DNA of 29,443 bases from Hymenochaete sp. R1 (taxonomy: Eukaryota > Basidiomycota > Agaricomycetes > Hymenochaetales > Hymenochaetaceae): positions 1-29,443 of the forward strand of contig JAFREE010000228.1 of assembly GCA_019400425.1 (NCBI GenBank), written 5' to 3'. Positions 1-10,000 of this stretch are shown here, piece by piece. The stretch's first letter is position 1; each line of letters opens with the position of its first letter. A program made the translations under genes and the position numbers. The notes under the pieces are model-generated. The model was not told where the DNA came from. It ran no database searches and worked only from the letters and a program-made list of their open reading frames with translations.

Positions 1-717
1 GGAGAAGATCCATTATCTGAAATGATTTCTCAACTTCCTTCACTTGAAGAGCTTGAAGTGGTTGGATTTGGCGATGACGACAGTACTAGTGATCCAACAA
101 GATTTACGACCATGGATACCTATACTAGGCCCCTTAATTTGCCTCGGTTACTCACACTCACGTTGTTATCCATGCCCACATCACCACTCCTTGATCGACT
201 CATTCACAGTTCACTTCCACTGTTACGCAACGTGATCATAACGCCATATGGAGATACTCCTCCACCATTCTCTCAAGTGAACACATTCCTCTCCACTCAT
301 GGACACAAGCTTTTATCGGTTGTGTTTCATACACCTCAATCATGGCCCATTGTACGATTCCCACCTCCGACTACGCTTCTTCAGTTCACTCCGAATCTCC
401 GAGCACTTTCCCTGGAAAGCACAGGACTGACGCTCGTGCCGCCTCTCGCCACATCAGATAATTTCAGTCACCCACTCGAATCGATTTGGATATCTCGACC
501 TACATCTGGTCTCCTCGATGAGCTTCTTCGGATTCTGAATTACCTTCCGAAGCTGAAGGATATTCGTGCAAGGGATGTTCGATGGGCGAAGAAAGGGATG
601 TCTGTGGAAGCAAGGAGAGCAGGATTTCAAGGTGAGATGGGATCCTGGGCTCGGATATTGAAGCAGAGAGGGATAAGAATGATGGATGCGGATGGACTAC
701 TTGAAGGAACAGTTTAG
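1..717 (+). CDS. F-box/LRR-type protein, 3' part (5' end outside window)
   Basis: The reading frame is open from the first base of the window to a stop at 715-717, giving 238 residues of a protein that starts upstream. Repeated leucine-rich strands such as LPSLEELEV, LNLPRLLTLTL, SLPLLRNVII and TPNLRALSL suggest the leucine-rich-repeat-like half of an Agaricomycete F-box protein. The end of the chain (WARILKQRGIRMMDADG) resembles the C-termini of such proteins. These proteins usually pair an N-terminal F-box, which binds Skp1 in SCF ubiquitin ligases, with a variable substrate-recognition domain. The F-box itself is not in the window, so the class is inferred from the repeat pattern alone. 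An internal ATG at 22 is probably not the start, because the frame continues upstream of it. No intron is visible in this part. Confidence 0.6.
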   Translation, partial: GEDPLSEMISQLPSLEELEVVGFGDDDSTSDPTRFTTMDTYTRPLNLPRLLTLTLLSMPTSPLLDRLIHSSLPLLRNVIITPYGDTPPPFSQVNTFLSTHGHKLLSVVFHTPQSWPIVRFPPPTTLLQFTPNLRALSLESTGLTLVPPLATSDNFSHPLESIWISRPTSGLLDELLRILNYLPKLKDIRARDVRWAKKGMSVEARRAGFQGEMGSWARILKQRGIRMMDADGLLEGTV

Positions 718-1026
718 CTGATTGTATATGCTTTTTTCTTGCTTTCGTGGATTGTTTCGTCTGATTATCCCTTTCCTTGTCTTGTCATTCGTCGCACTGT
801 ACTATTATTACATCACTCCACTCAACTTTCCAACAAGCCTATTTGACCGAGGTCGGCCATGGTCATTGACTTCACCGAGCGTTGTCAGCACACTACGTTG
901 TTCACTAATCCATCCGCTCATGCCCGACCTCGGCGTATTGAACAGTGCTGTGCTTTTCTTTCCAAGTATGACTCACATTGACAACCTCCATCCTGACTTT
1001 CTTTTGCTTTACCTCAAATCATTAAC
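718..1026. other. Intergenic stretch between the F-box-type gene and the PhzF-like gene
   Basis: About 310 bases that hold the 3' flank of the left gene and the promoter and 5' leader of the PhzF-like gene. The last 60 bases are pyrimidine-rich, as is common before fungal start codons. An open frame from 722 runs into the next gene in another frame and has no recognisable content. I see no TATA box or RNA gene. Confidence 0.5.
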
Positions 1027-2141
1027 ATGTCTTCACCCACTTCAGCAAACTTTGCTCTCAGCACGGCCTTCACTCGCTCTCCACACGGCGGTAATCCTGC
1101 TGTGACGTTCTTCCTCCCCGACCGACTTTCATCCACTGACGCATACCTCCGCGTAGCTCAAACATTCAACCAACCGATAGCTACATTTGTCTTTCCCCGG
1201 CCAACTGCGACTTCAGAGGTCGACGGGGTTAAAGAGAATGATGTTAAAGATCTAATGAGGACTCGGACCTTCGATGTGAAATGGTTTACGACGGAACGAG
1301 AGCCACCGCTTTGCGGGCACGGTACTATCGCCGCTGCGTCATATATTTTTAGTAGCGGACGTGTTCCTAGTTGCGTCGATACGCTCTATTTCGTGAATAT
1401 CAACAATGTAGTTATTACGGCGAGGAAGGTCATACAGCAACTGACACCTCTTACTCCTGTTGATGGAGTCGAGAGTCAGGCACTGGCAGTACTAGTAGAC
1501 GAGGCGCGCGAGATGATCGAGATCGTGCTTCCTGCGTTTGATCCTCTTGCGGTCTCTGCAGAAGAATTCAAGCTAGCGACGGAAGCCACGGCACAAGCGT
1601 TTCATCGTCGGGATGTACGGGTCCGAGAAGTCTTCAAAGCTGGTCCGGGGAATTTTTCAGGAAGTGAAATGTACCTGCTCATTGTTCTCGAGGATGGAGA
1701 GGCACTTTCGGGTGTAGATTTGGATCCGAGCGCTTTTGTACGTCCTTCAACCATGTTTCTCCTTGGTGAACGTTACCTTTGACAATACCAAATGGTGATT
1801 CGTAGCTATCTACATCACCTTTTGTCATAAATGTCCTTACCGTTCGGTCCAAAATCCCAGGAACGACTTACGAGACACGTATGTTTGCACCCCTCGCCGC
1901 TCCTAAGGTGCCAGAGGATCCCGTCTGTGGCTCTGCTAATTGTCTCTTGGCTCCGTACTGGGTAGCTCGACTCGCATCTGAGCTCGATAGGATTGGGAAG
2001 AGTGAAAAAGGAACGACGATGAAAGTTAAGCAGGGAAGTGCGAGGGGTGGTGATCTTTGGGTGAGGTGTGATAAGGAAAATGGTGCGGTTGTACTGAGGG
2101 GTGAGGCCGTTGTAGTCGCTGAAGGGAAGATTTTCTTGTGA
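1027..2141 (+). CDS. PhzF-family isomerase-like protein
   Basis: Two exons (1027-1765 and 1861-2141, intron GTGAAC...CCCAG) give 339 aa, within the usual PhzF range of about 280-340. The family folds as two similar halves with the active site between them. Family marks in order are GGNPAV at residues 21-26, LCGHGT around 95-100, and EDPVCGSAN at 265-273. The join at residue 247 restores the conserved run TRMFAP just before the last motif, which supports the intron. PhzF proteins isomerise small acidic substrates (trans-2,3-dihydro-3-hydroxyanthranilate in phenazine synthesis). The eukaryotic members have mostly unknown cytosolic substrates, and no phenazine genes lie nearby. Oddity: where family members carry N-L-S-E-T, with the catalytic Glu, this protein reads N-Q-P-I-A at 48-52, so the Glu appears replaced by Ile51. 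The fold assignment is firm; catalytic activity is doubtful. Confidence 0.85.
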
Positions 2142-2287
2142 TATGAAAGGGTTGACTGCTTAACAATTTGCACCTACACTAGATCTATGGGCTAGTTGTA
2201 TGATGGTATATAGATAGTAATAAGTAACAAACGATTGAGGAGAGGAATGTATATACACAAAAAAAGACAACTCGTGGGAACTTTCTT

Positions 2288-2306
2288 TCGCGCGTCGCGT
2301 CGCGTC
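2288..2306. promoter_or_regulatory. Tandem CGCGT motifs upstream of the SHOC1/Zip2-like gene
   Basis: A short array in which GTCGC/CGCGT repeats three times in tandem lies about 85-100 bases before the start codon at 2390, in an otherwise AT-rich leader. CGCG-containing elements are targets of fungal cell-cycle regulators (MBF binds ACGCGT), but the exact MBF core is not present here. The assignment as a binding site is inference only. Confidence 0.25.
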
Positions 2307-2389
2307 ATTTCAGTAACGCATCCATCGTTCTTAACCTCGTTCCCCTTCCATCTTCCGCACTATTTATCTCTTGTGGCTCCCATTGTAAA

Positions 2390-5300
2390 ATGTACAGTTC
2401 TGATGATGACACTGACATTGAACTTAGGCGTCATATCGACGACTTGCTGCTCGATTACGCCCGAATGCATCTTACGGTCGACCACGTTCAGTACTCAGAA
2501 GATGAAGTGTATGGGGTGCGTCCCTCTCTTTTCACTCCCTCATTCGTCGGTAGTCCAAGTTTATTTTGACCTGCTGACTCTTTCTAATGACCGCTAGTTC
2601 TTTGCCAACCTCAACCCTATTCCAACGCATGAGCCTGGCCAGCTCGTCCTGCCCGGCGACCCTTGGGAAGCCCTCAAAGTCCGCTGGGAGTTTGACTCAC
2701 TGGAACCGTACAAGGAGGCCTTTGAGCCTGACAGGAATTCCGTCGAGATATTGAAGAAGATTCTGGCATTGCCGAAAGCAAGGCCAAGGACCGACACCGT
2801 CTGGGAGGAAGATATCGGTGAGGCCGCTTTCGTCTCGGTGTGTACCATTGCGTCATGAATGATTTGCATATCAAGAAACGCGTACGACTTTCAGACCTGG
2901 GACACCAATACTTTGCAGAAGCTCCAGGAAGGCGACAAAAAAACTCGGGAGTAAGCCGAAGAAGATTGGTTTGGGGACGCAGTTTGAAAAACAATCGCTT
3001 CGGCCGCTTCTCGTTGAAGATGTACCGGAGGAAATACTCAAGCTTTCGGACCACCTGTAGGTAAAGGATGCAATTTAAAAATAGGTCTTGCTGATGCATT
3101 TGCTTACTGCTGCAGCGACATCAAAATCGAAATGGACTCTCGGACCCATCGCGAACTCGTTGCCTTACAACAGTCCAACCCCTTCCTCTCTTGCGTTCCA
3201 CATAAGCCAAAAAATAAAGCCAACACGTCATCCCTCCACGGGAGAGCCCTTGGATTTTTGCGTGCCAAATCACCTGAGTACTCTCTTAGGCTGAGATGCA
3301 TATCACCACCCTTGTTTCCTCGGATGACCGAGCGCAAAACTGCGGACCGAGATGACGGTTGTGAAGCTATGCTAGATCTGACGAGATTCGGTCCGCTTGA
3401 GCTCGAGGAGAGCGAGAAGGATTTCCCATTAGAGAGCATGAAGATTATTGATGGTTGGGGTAAATCTGCGCCGTATTATTTCCGAACGTCTCTGCCTAAC
3501 CATGTCTATTTTAGCTACACTATCATCGTACTTTACTCCGTCACTTTCATCTGATGCAAGCGAGAAGGACGAACTGGATGAAAAGCTGTGGTTACCTCCG
3601 TCCTCAGATAACAGTGATATGTTCAAACATGCCGAGGACCTAAAAATGGGTATGTCTTTCAAATACGCACGCATATTTTCGGCTTTCTGGACACGATTTC
3701 TTTAGAACCACCCTTATTTTCCCGATCCGAACGCCCGGGAAGGAAACATACTGGCCTAAAAAATGAAAAAGAGAGGTAGTTATGCATCAAGCTGGCTTCG
3801 TTATTACTGAACTGTTGTAACGTACATCTCAGTTTCGCGTCTTTCATGTCTTCTCATCTCGTCCCCGCCCGCATTGTTACCACTCCAACTTCTGACGAAG
3901 ACTTCAAGCGGTCTGGTGAACCTTCATCTCCGCAACCTTCGGCTCTTTCAATCTCAATGATTGGCCAACCTCCTTCTTCACCCTCAATAGATTTCGAAGT
4001 GCGAAACGAAGATATCAGAGTTGGAGATCATAACAAGAAAATAGGCGAATCAACCGATGGATTCGGAAATGACTTGAGAAAAGCCTTGGGATACGTCGAA
4101 GGTCCTCTGAAAGAATCGTATCGAGACTTGATCATGAATGAACAGTTGGACGAGAAAGAAAGCATGTTCATGGATGGTGCGTGGTCTTATCTTCTCCTTC
4201 ACAAGAAATCCATTGTGCTCGTCAAACGTTTGCTCAATTGATACTTTTGGAACAGTCCCAGCCCTTCCGCCTCCAAATGCATACTTGAAAGAACGGACGG
4301 GTTCGTAATCTTATTACGTAGATGATGTTATCTGCGCTGCTGCTGATTGGCGATGGCTTGTGATGTAGTGGGACCTACGTACGCCATAAACCTCACAAAG
4401 GCTAGTGGTATAAAGTCACTTAATTTGGAGCTAAGTTGGAGGTAAGCTAAGGTGCATATTGCTTTATAAACACGTTGACTTAAATACCTGACAGACCATT
4501 CAATTTCGGGATGCGTATCCCTACGCATGAAGAACTCAGCCGAACAGTCTACCCTCCCCTCTCACCATCTTTCCCTACGCTCCCTGAGACTTTCGCTGAA
4601 GCTGACCAAATCGAAACTGCAGATTTGTCTTCCTCAGATATGAAAGTGAGCCTTCAAGATGCGGAAAACTTAGCCGAAAATGTCCTTCATGATTTTTACA
4701 AGCCCGACATGAGTTACGCCGAACAAGTTATGCAGGGCATGAGTTTGGAATGCGACTCGAAATCGAATTCAGATCGCTTATCATATTTATTTAAAGAATT
4801 CGATGACGTTCTTCCGGTGTTTTTCCGGAGTGACCGAAGCCTCGTTTCCCTCATCCGCACTGCAGAGGATGAACACCAAAGCTCCAATGCCAACGAGGCA
4901 ACGACATTGGAATTCTCTTCTACCGTTACTCCTGAAGCCCAGTCCGACTTTCGTCCTCAGATGAACTTGTTTACCAAATCACAAGTTCAAGATACACATG
5001 CTATCGAGGGCTTCGCCGGGGAAGGTAGCTCAAGCTATTATGAATGCAACACAGATGCTCTGGGAGCTGTGGAACTTGTCCATAAACGCAAGAAGCCTCG
5101 AATGCGTTACAATCAAATCGATAACCTTGAATATCCCATTACGGTTGACCCTAAGGTACTGATGCTTTCCTACGAGCTACAGGATTCCATTGCCCATGCA
5201 AACATAGCACCGTTGCCTCGGGTTCCGCCCTTGTCTCTGTCTCCTCCCCAATACGCTCCTTTATCTTCTCTGATTGGTATGTGTTCCGAACCACCATCAG

Positions 5301-6611
5301 GCGCTGTAAACAACGTACGGGACACTGTTGTCCATGATGGCCTACCTATGGACACGTGCGATCAGCAATTGGCTTTATCGTTGAACAATCGGCATTTTCA
5401 AGTATCAGAGTCTCGGCCACACCGTTCTCGTGAAAGCGTAACTATATCCGAACGAATCAACCTGCGTATTCTTTCGCCAAGTCTACTTTTCGATCGACCC
5501 ACAGCGTCGAAATTCTTTGATCTTATAGGCAAACATGATAATTCGAAACCATTTCTTGAATCTAGTTCGCTTCCTGTTGAACCCACCCCATCTTCTCAGC
5601 GTAGTGATGCAGCAGCACACGAAGGCGCATCGATTTTTGCAGATTCTCTTCAAGACTTGACTCATACCGTGGCTACGCAAAGCTTACTCGCTGACATTCG
5701 GGCCTTCACGATTCCTGAACCATGGTCCCAACCTACTTCTCAACACTCGTACCTCGTTTCTAATGAGCTTCTCCAACAGCGCTCTATAGTTTGCACCCTG
5801 GAGTCTTCGCTCTGCTCGGCCCGCCTCGTCAGTCGTGAATCGATCTCTTCTGTCCCCGCGGCGGATCCACAATTTGACGCAAATACTGAAATGTTCGAGT
5901 CTAACGTAGCAGGTTCGCATGCATGCTCGCCAAGCATTCTCGTCAGTCCACATGCTGCCATACTATTCTTCCCGCTCGCAGCTATTCCTTCGCAAGCGCG
6001 CTACTCCGCTCTCTTGAACACCATATGCGCCCAATCATGGCGTTTCTCCTCCGTACTTGTCATTTTCATCACATTCCCGACTTCCCAACTTATCCGAGCT
6101 CAGGCTACATTCCCAGAAAAGATTGGGACCGGCTCAACTCTGGTTGTGAACTCATACACTCCACCTATTATCAAGGCTCTAATGCGCATACGACGACACC
6201 TCGCTGTGCGTGAAGGCACTGGTGCGAAGAATTCCACGTGTTCGATCGAGCTCGCACTGGCGGATGACGTCGAAGGTACTGCCAAACTGGTGAGAGCATT
6301 TGGCGATGCAACACTGTCTGCAATACCATTCGACCTGAACACATATTTGTCTGATCACGAGCAAGAGGTGGGTTTTCCCTTCGCCTCTTCTTTCCGGTTG
6401 CTATGTCCAAACCAATACTCATTGGCCAATTTATTTGACTGTGGCAATGCAGGGAGAACAGGATCTGTCTGCAATGAATGGGATGAACGCCTTCTGCGCT
6501 GCACTCATTCTGCGGTGCTGCACTCTCGACGGTTTCCTTGAAATGTTACCGGAGGACAGGATATCAGGCTTGGCCGACCTCATTGGCGAAGAACGAGTGG
6601 CACGTTTCTAA
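2390..6611 (+). CDS. SHOC1/Zip2-like meiotic crossover protein (XPF-like + HhH C-terminus)
   Basis: Ten exons keep one frame: 2390-2515, 2598-2839, 2895-3056, 3116-3459, 3515-3649, 3706-3775, 3833-4176, 4256-4304, 4495-6367, 6453-6611 (about 1167 aa). Residues 1-480 are acidic and low in recognisable domains. The last third resembles a catalytically inactive XPF-like domain: a hydrophobic strand (AAILFFPLAAI), then SWRFSSVLVIF, then IRRHLAVREG, then LVRAFGDATL. A helix-hairpin-helix unit follows (MNAFCAALIL ... EERVARF). SHOC1/Zip2 of the ZMM group has this architecture and, with Spo16, stabilises branched recombination intermediates for meiotic crossing-over. I see no ERKX3D nuclease motif, as expected for this branch. 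Intron 2 has several GT choices; only the donor at 2840 keeps the frame. The 190-nt intron before exon 9 could hide a small exon. An alternative last intron would move the stop to 6790. The family call is by eye. Confidence 0.6.
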
Positions 6612-7088
6612 ACTTAATACATACTAATGAATGGCGTAGTCACTGAGCATTGTTTATCGTTGTGCCATTTTTATAGAATGCGATGAATACTGTGCTTGCC
6701 ACGAGGCAAGCCGCGATGGACTCGGAGATGACTTCGACGCCGATGCTGTCGTCCGACTTAACTTTTGAGGAGGTTGGACGCGTTACCTAGTGTTATTAAC
6801 ATTATCCGTAACCAAATTTATCTGCAGAGGCTGTCCTCTGAAATTGTAGCTTCCTTAAAATACTGAGTGTAATCAGAAACGCGAACATGATATGCTTATA
6901 GCTTACCGTAAAGACCGCGAGGGCAATACTTTTAACAAAAAGATGGAACAATGCTATTCAAATCAAAGTAATAGACAAATTACGATGAGGACGTGAGTCG
7001 CGGAACCAGTGCAGTAAGTTACATCAAGAATACATGTACAATCCCTGAGGAGATACAGAATAATATCGGTGCAAAATCAAAAGAAAAG
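6612..7088. other. Intergenic stretch between convergent genes
   Basis: Shared 3' flank of the SHOC1/Zip2-like gene and SMC4, whose transcripts run towards each other. The bases from 6677 to 6790 form an open frame that could be a last exon of the SHOC1/Zip2-like gene, entered from the good acceptor TTTTATAG at 6669-6676. The rest is AT-rich and shows no gene. Confidence 0.5.
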
Positions 7089-10000
7089 CTACACTCGAAC
7101 GGACGCGCTCGGCAGCAATGTAGACGCTGGCGCAGCTTTCATCGGGGAAGGCGAAGCTGTTGGAAGGTTTACTGCCCGAGGCCCCGCGGCTAGAGCATGG
7201 TTGTTGATTGAGATACCTAAGATCGATTGGAAAGTTATAAATTTTACCGCAAAAGGAATTATAAAACGGCTTACTTCTAGTTGCATTCGATGTCTTGTAG
7301 ATTCCAATAAGGCGGTGGCTAAGTTCGAACATATCGTTTCTTAGGAATGGTGGATGATGTCAGTGTTCGAATCACGATACAATAGAAATCATGTACCTTA
7401 GAGAAATGATTATAAACTGTGCGTTCTTGGTGCGGTCCTTGATATAATTCGCAACGATGGAAACGTTGCGGAAATCGAGCGCGGCGTCAATTTCATCCAT
7501 GAAGTAGAGCGGTGTTGGCTATGGCGAAACAGGAAAGTCAAGTTCAGAGTTTATTTCCGCGCGTTCTGGAACTTACTTTAAACACATGAAGAGCGAAGAC
7601 CAGTGCCAGCGAACTCAAGGTCTGAGTCAATTACTATTAGCGCATGCAAGGTATAAATTAAGGGACGACAAAAACCTTTTCTCCTCCAGAGAGATTCGAA
7701 ATGTTTTTCCAACTCTTCTTCGGAGGCATGACGGAAAAAATAATTCCTTCTGAGAACGGGTCCATGCTATCAACAAGTTCCAGTTCGGCGTTGCCCCCCA
7801 AAGTGATCATCTAACCAAAGATCCAGCATCAAAAATAGAACTAGCGTTGAAAAATGATCACCGACCTGATACATTTCTTTGAGTTTAGCTGATATTAGAC
7901 TAAAGCCCGTCATAAACTCGTCCAAACGCTGCTTCCTAAGACCGTCATATTTCGCTTTTTGCGCATCACGAAGAGCGGTCACTCCCTCGAGGTCCTTGGC
8001 TCGACTCAAAAACTCTTGCTCACGCTTTCGGTATTCCTTGAGCACAGAAAGGTTGGGGTTGGCACTTTTTACTTGTTCTAGAAAAGTTCGTTACCTTAAT
8101 GGGCGGCTATACGATCCAACAACAAGAAAGCTCACCATCAAGCAGAGCGACATCGGCAAGGAGTTCTTTCTTTTTGAAACGAGATAGTTCCTCCGACGAG
8201 TACATCCTCAACTCATGCGATTCCAAATGCTTCTTTGAAGGAGGAAGGGCTAATTCGGTAGGTTCGGGCTTGACTGGCGTCTTATCCCTATCTTCGGGCA
8301 TCGGCTCCTCCGAAGGATGCGCAATAGACTGAGGTTCAGAGCCAACTTGCTCAGTTTCGCCCTCCCTCTCTCCTTCACCATTTTCCTCGTCATTATCGTC
8401 ATCATCGCTGTCATAGGGATGCGCCAAGGTCAATTCAGTTCTGAGACACTGAAATCGAAACTCACTCGACGTCTTCAAGCTTTAATTTATCGTGCTCAGT
8501 CTGGTAATGATGGATGTGCTTCTCATTTTCTTTCGCTTCTTTATTAGCGTCATTGAGCTGTTGAGTATACTCCATCTAAAAGGTAATTAGCTCTTGGTTC
8601 TGGAGCAAGAACGCCAAAAGGACGGACCTCTTTCTTACGGAATTGCTGTATTTGCTCTGTCTTTTCGTCAAGCTCCGTTTTCAAGTTGTCCAAATCGTCT
8701 TTGGCATTCTCGGCGGCACTCTGCGCAACATCGACCTTCTCCTTGACCTCGTCGACGAAAGCATTACATTCTTCGAGCTTTTCGTTTAGATCGCCCAGGT
8801 CCGCCTCGATCTCCTCAAGGTTGGACGTGCCGCTTCCCAGGTTCTTTACAAACTTCTTCGCGTCCTTCTCCGCCTTGGCAATGTTGACCTCCGCCTTGGT
8901 GATCTCCTCCATCGCAAGGTTGATATGGAGTTTGATACCGTCAACCTTAGACTTCTGAGAAAGGAGCTTCGCACCACCGATATCCAAAATCTTCTTCTCA
9001 AGGTCTTTGATTGCCTTTTCGATGACACTAGTCTTCTGTTTGAGTTTATCGACTGCATCCTCTGATGCCTTAATTTCCTCGTCCAGGATACTGATACGTG
9101 CAAGGTCACCTTCGTCGGGCTTGTTTTTTGACCTGACAACAACGCCTCGTCATTACTCGTAAATACACAGCGTCAATCGACTTACTTGAGTTCCTTCACG
9201 CGTTTCTCTGCGTCAAAAATCCTCCTAGACCCATTCTGAAGATCCAACTCAATCTTTTGCAAGGCCATATCGATCTCCGGAACCTTTCTCCCAAGCCCGT
9301 CGGCATCCGCCTCAGCTTCCCTCAGCTTAGAAATTGCGCTTTCAAGCTGCCTCACTGCGTCATCGCTATCCTTTTCATATTTTCGCAGCACTTCAGGTCT
9401 TACGTTCTCAGGCGCGAGCTTGGCGCTCATAGCGCCTCGAGCGACGTTGGTACCTCCACCAGACATAGTACCGGACGTGTCGATAAGCTGGCCAGTAAGC
9501 GTGACTACGCGCCATCTTCGTGCCCCATATGCGATACGGTTGGCTTGCTCAAGGTCATTTGCGACTAACGTATTTCCAACAGCTTTGAAGAATGCGGGTG
9601 CGAATCGTGGTTCTTTCGGTTTGATGAGATCGAAGAGAAGCGGTACATTTTCAGGTGTGTTTGCTCTCTCCATAGCATTCGAGGTCGTGAGTTTCTCAAG
9701 AACGAAGAACGAAGCACGACCGAGGTTCTGCGAGCGAAGGTATTCTATGCATGACTGACCCTGCTCGACTGTCTCAACAACAAGATTGTTGAGACTGGGA
9801 CCGGCGGTCGACACGGCCACGTCGTATTTCTCAGGGATGGTCCCAAGGGCGCCTAGTCGACCCTTTATCGCCAGTCAGCACGAGATTTTTTCTTGAAGTA
9901 AAATGTACATACGTGAAAGCCGGCTATACGACCGCTGGCACTAAGACGAGTCAGACCATCCAACACTCGCCCTTGAGACGTATTTGCAGCTTGAGACGCC

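Noticed and set aside
722..1105. Open frame of 127 codons with a hydrophobic start
   Set aside because: It overlaps the well-supported PhzF-like start in another frame, and its content is what AT-rich, T-heavy leader sequence gives by chance.
2840..3064. Open frame reading GHQYFAEAPGRR... within the SHOC1/Zip2-like gene
   Set aside because: Only the frame joined through the intron 2840-2894 links exon 2 to exon 4 without a stop; this frame is out of phase on both sides.
7363..7373. tRNA B-box-like sequence (GTTCGAATC); also GGTTCGAATA at 16771-16780
   Set aside because: The first lies in an SMC4 intron, the second in the last coding exon of the BEM46-like gene; neither has an acceptor stem or an A box at the right distance.
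8317..8547. Plus-strand frame with a transmembrane-like stretch (FTIFLVIIVIIAVIG)
   Set aside because: It is the reverse strand of the acidic SMC4 insert; GAT/GAC/GAA codons read backwards give Ile/Val/Phe runs.
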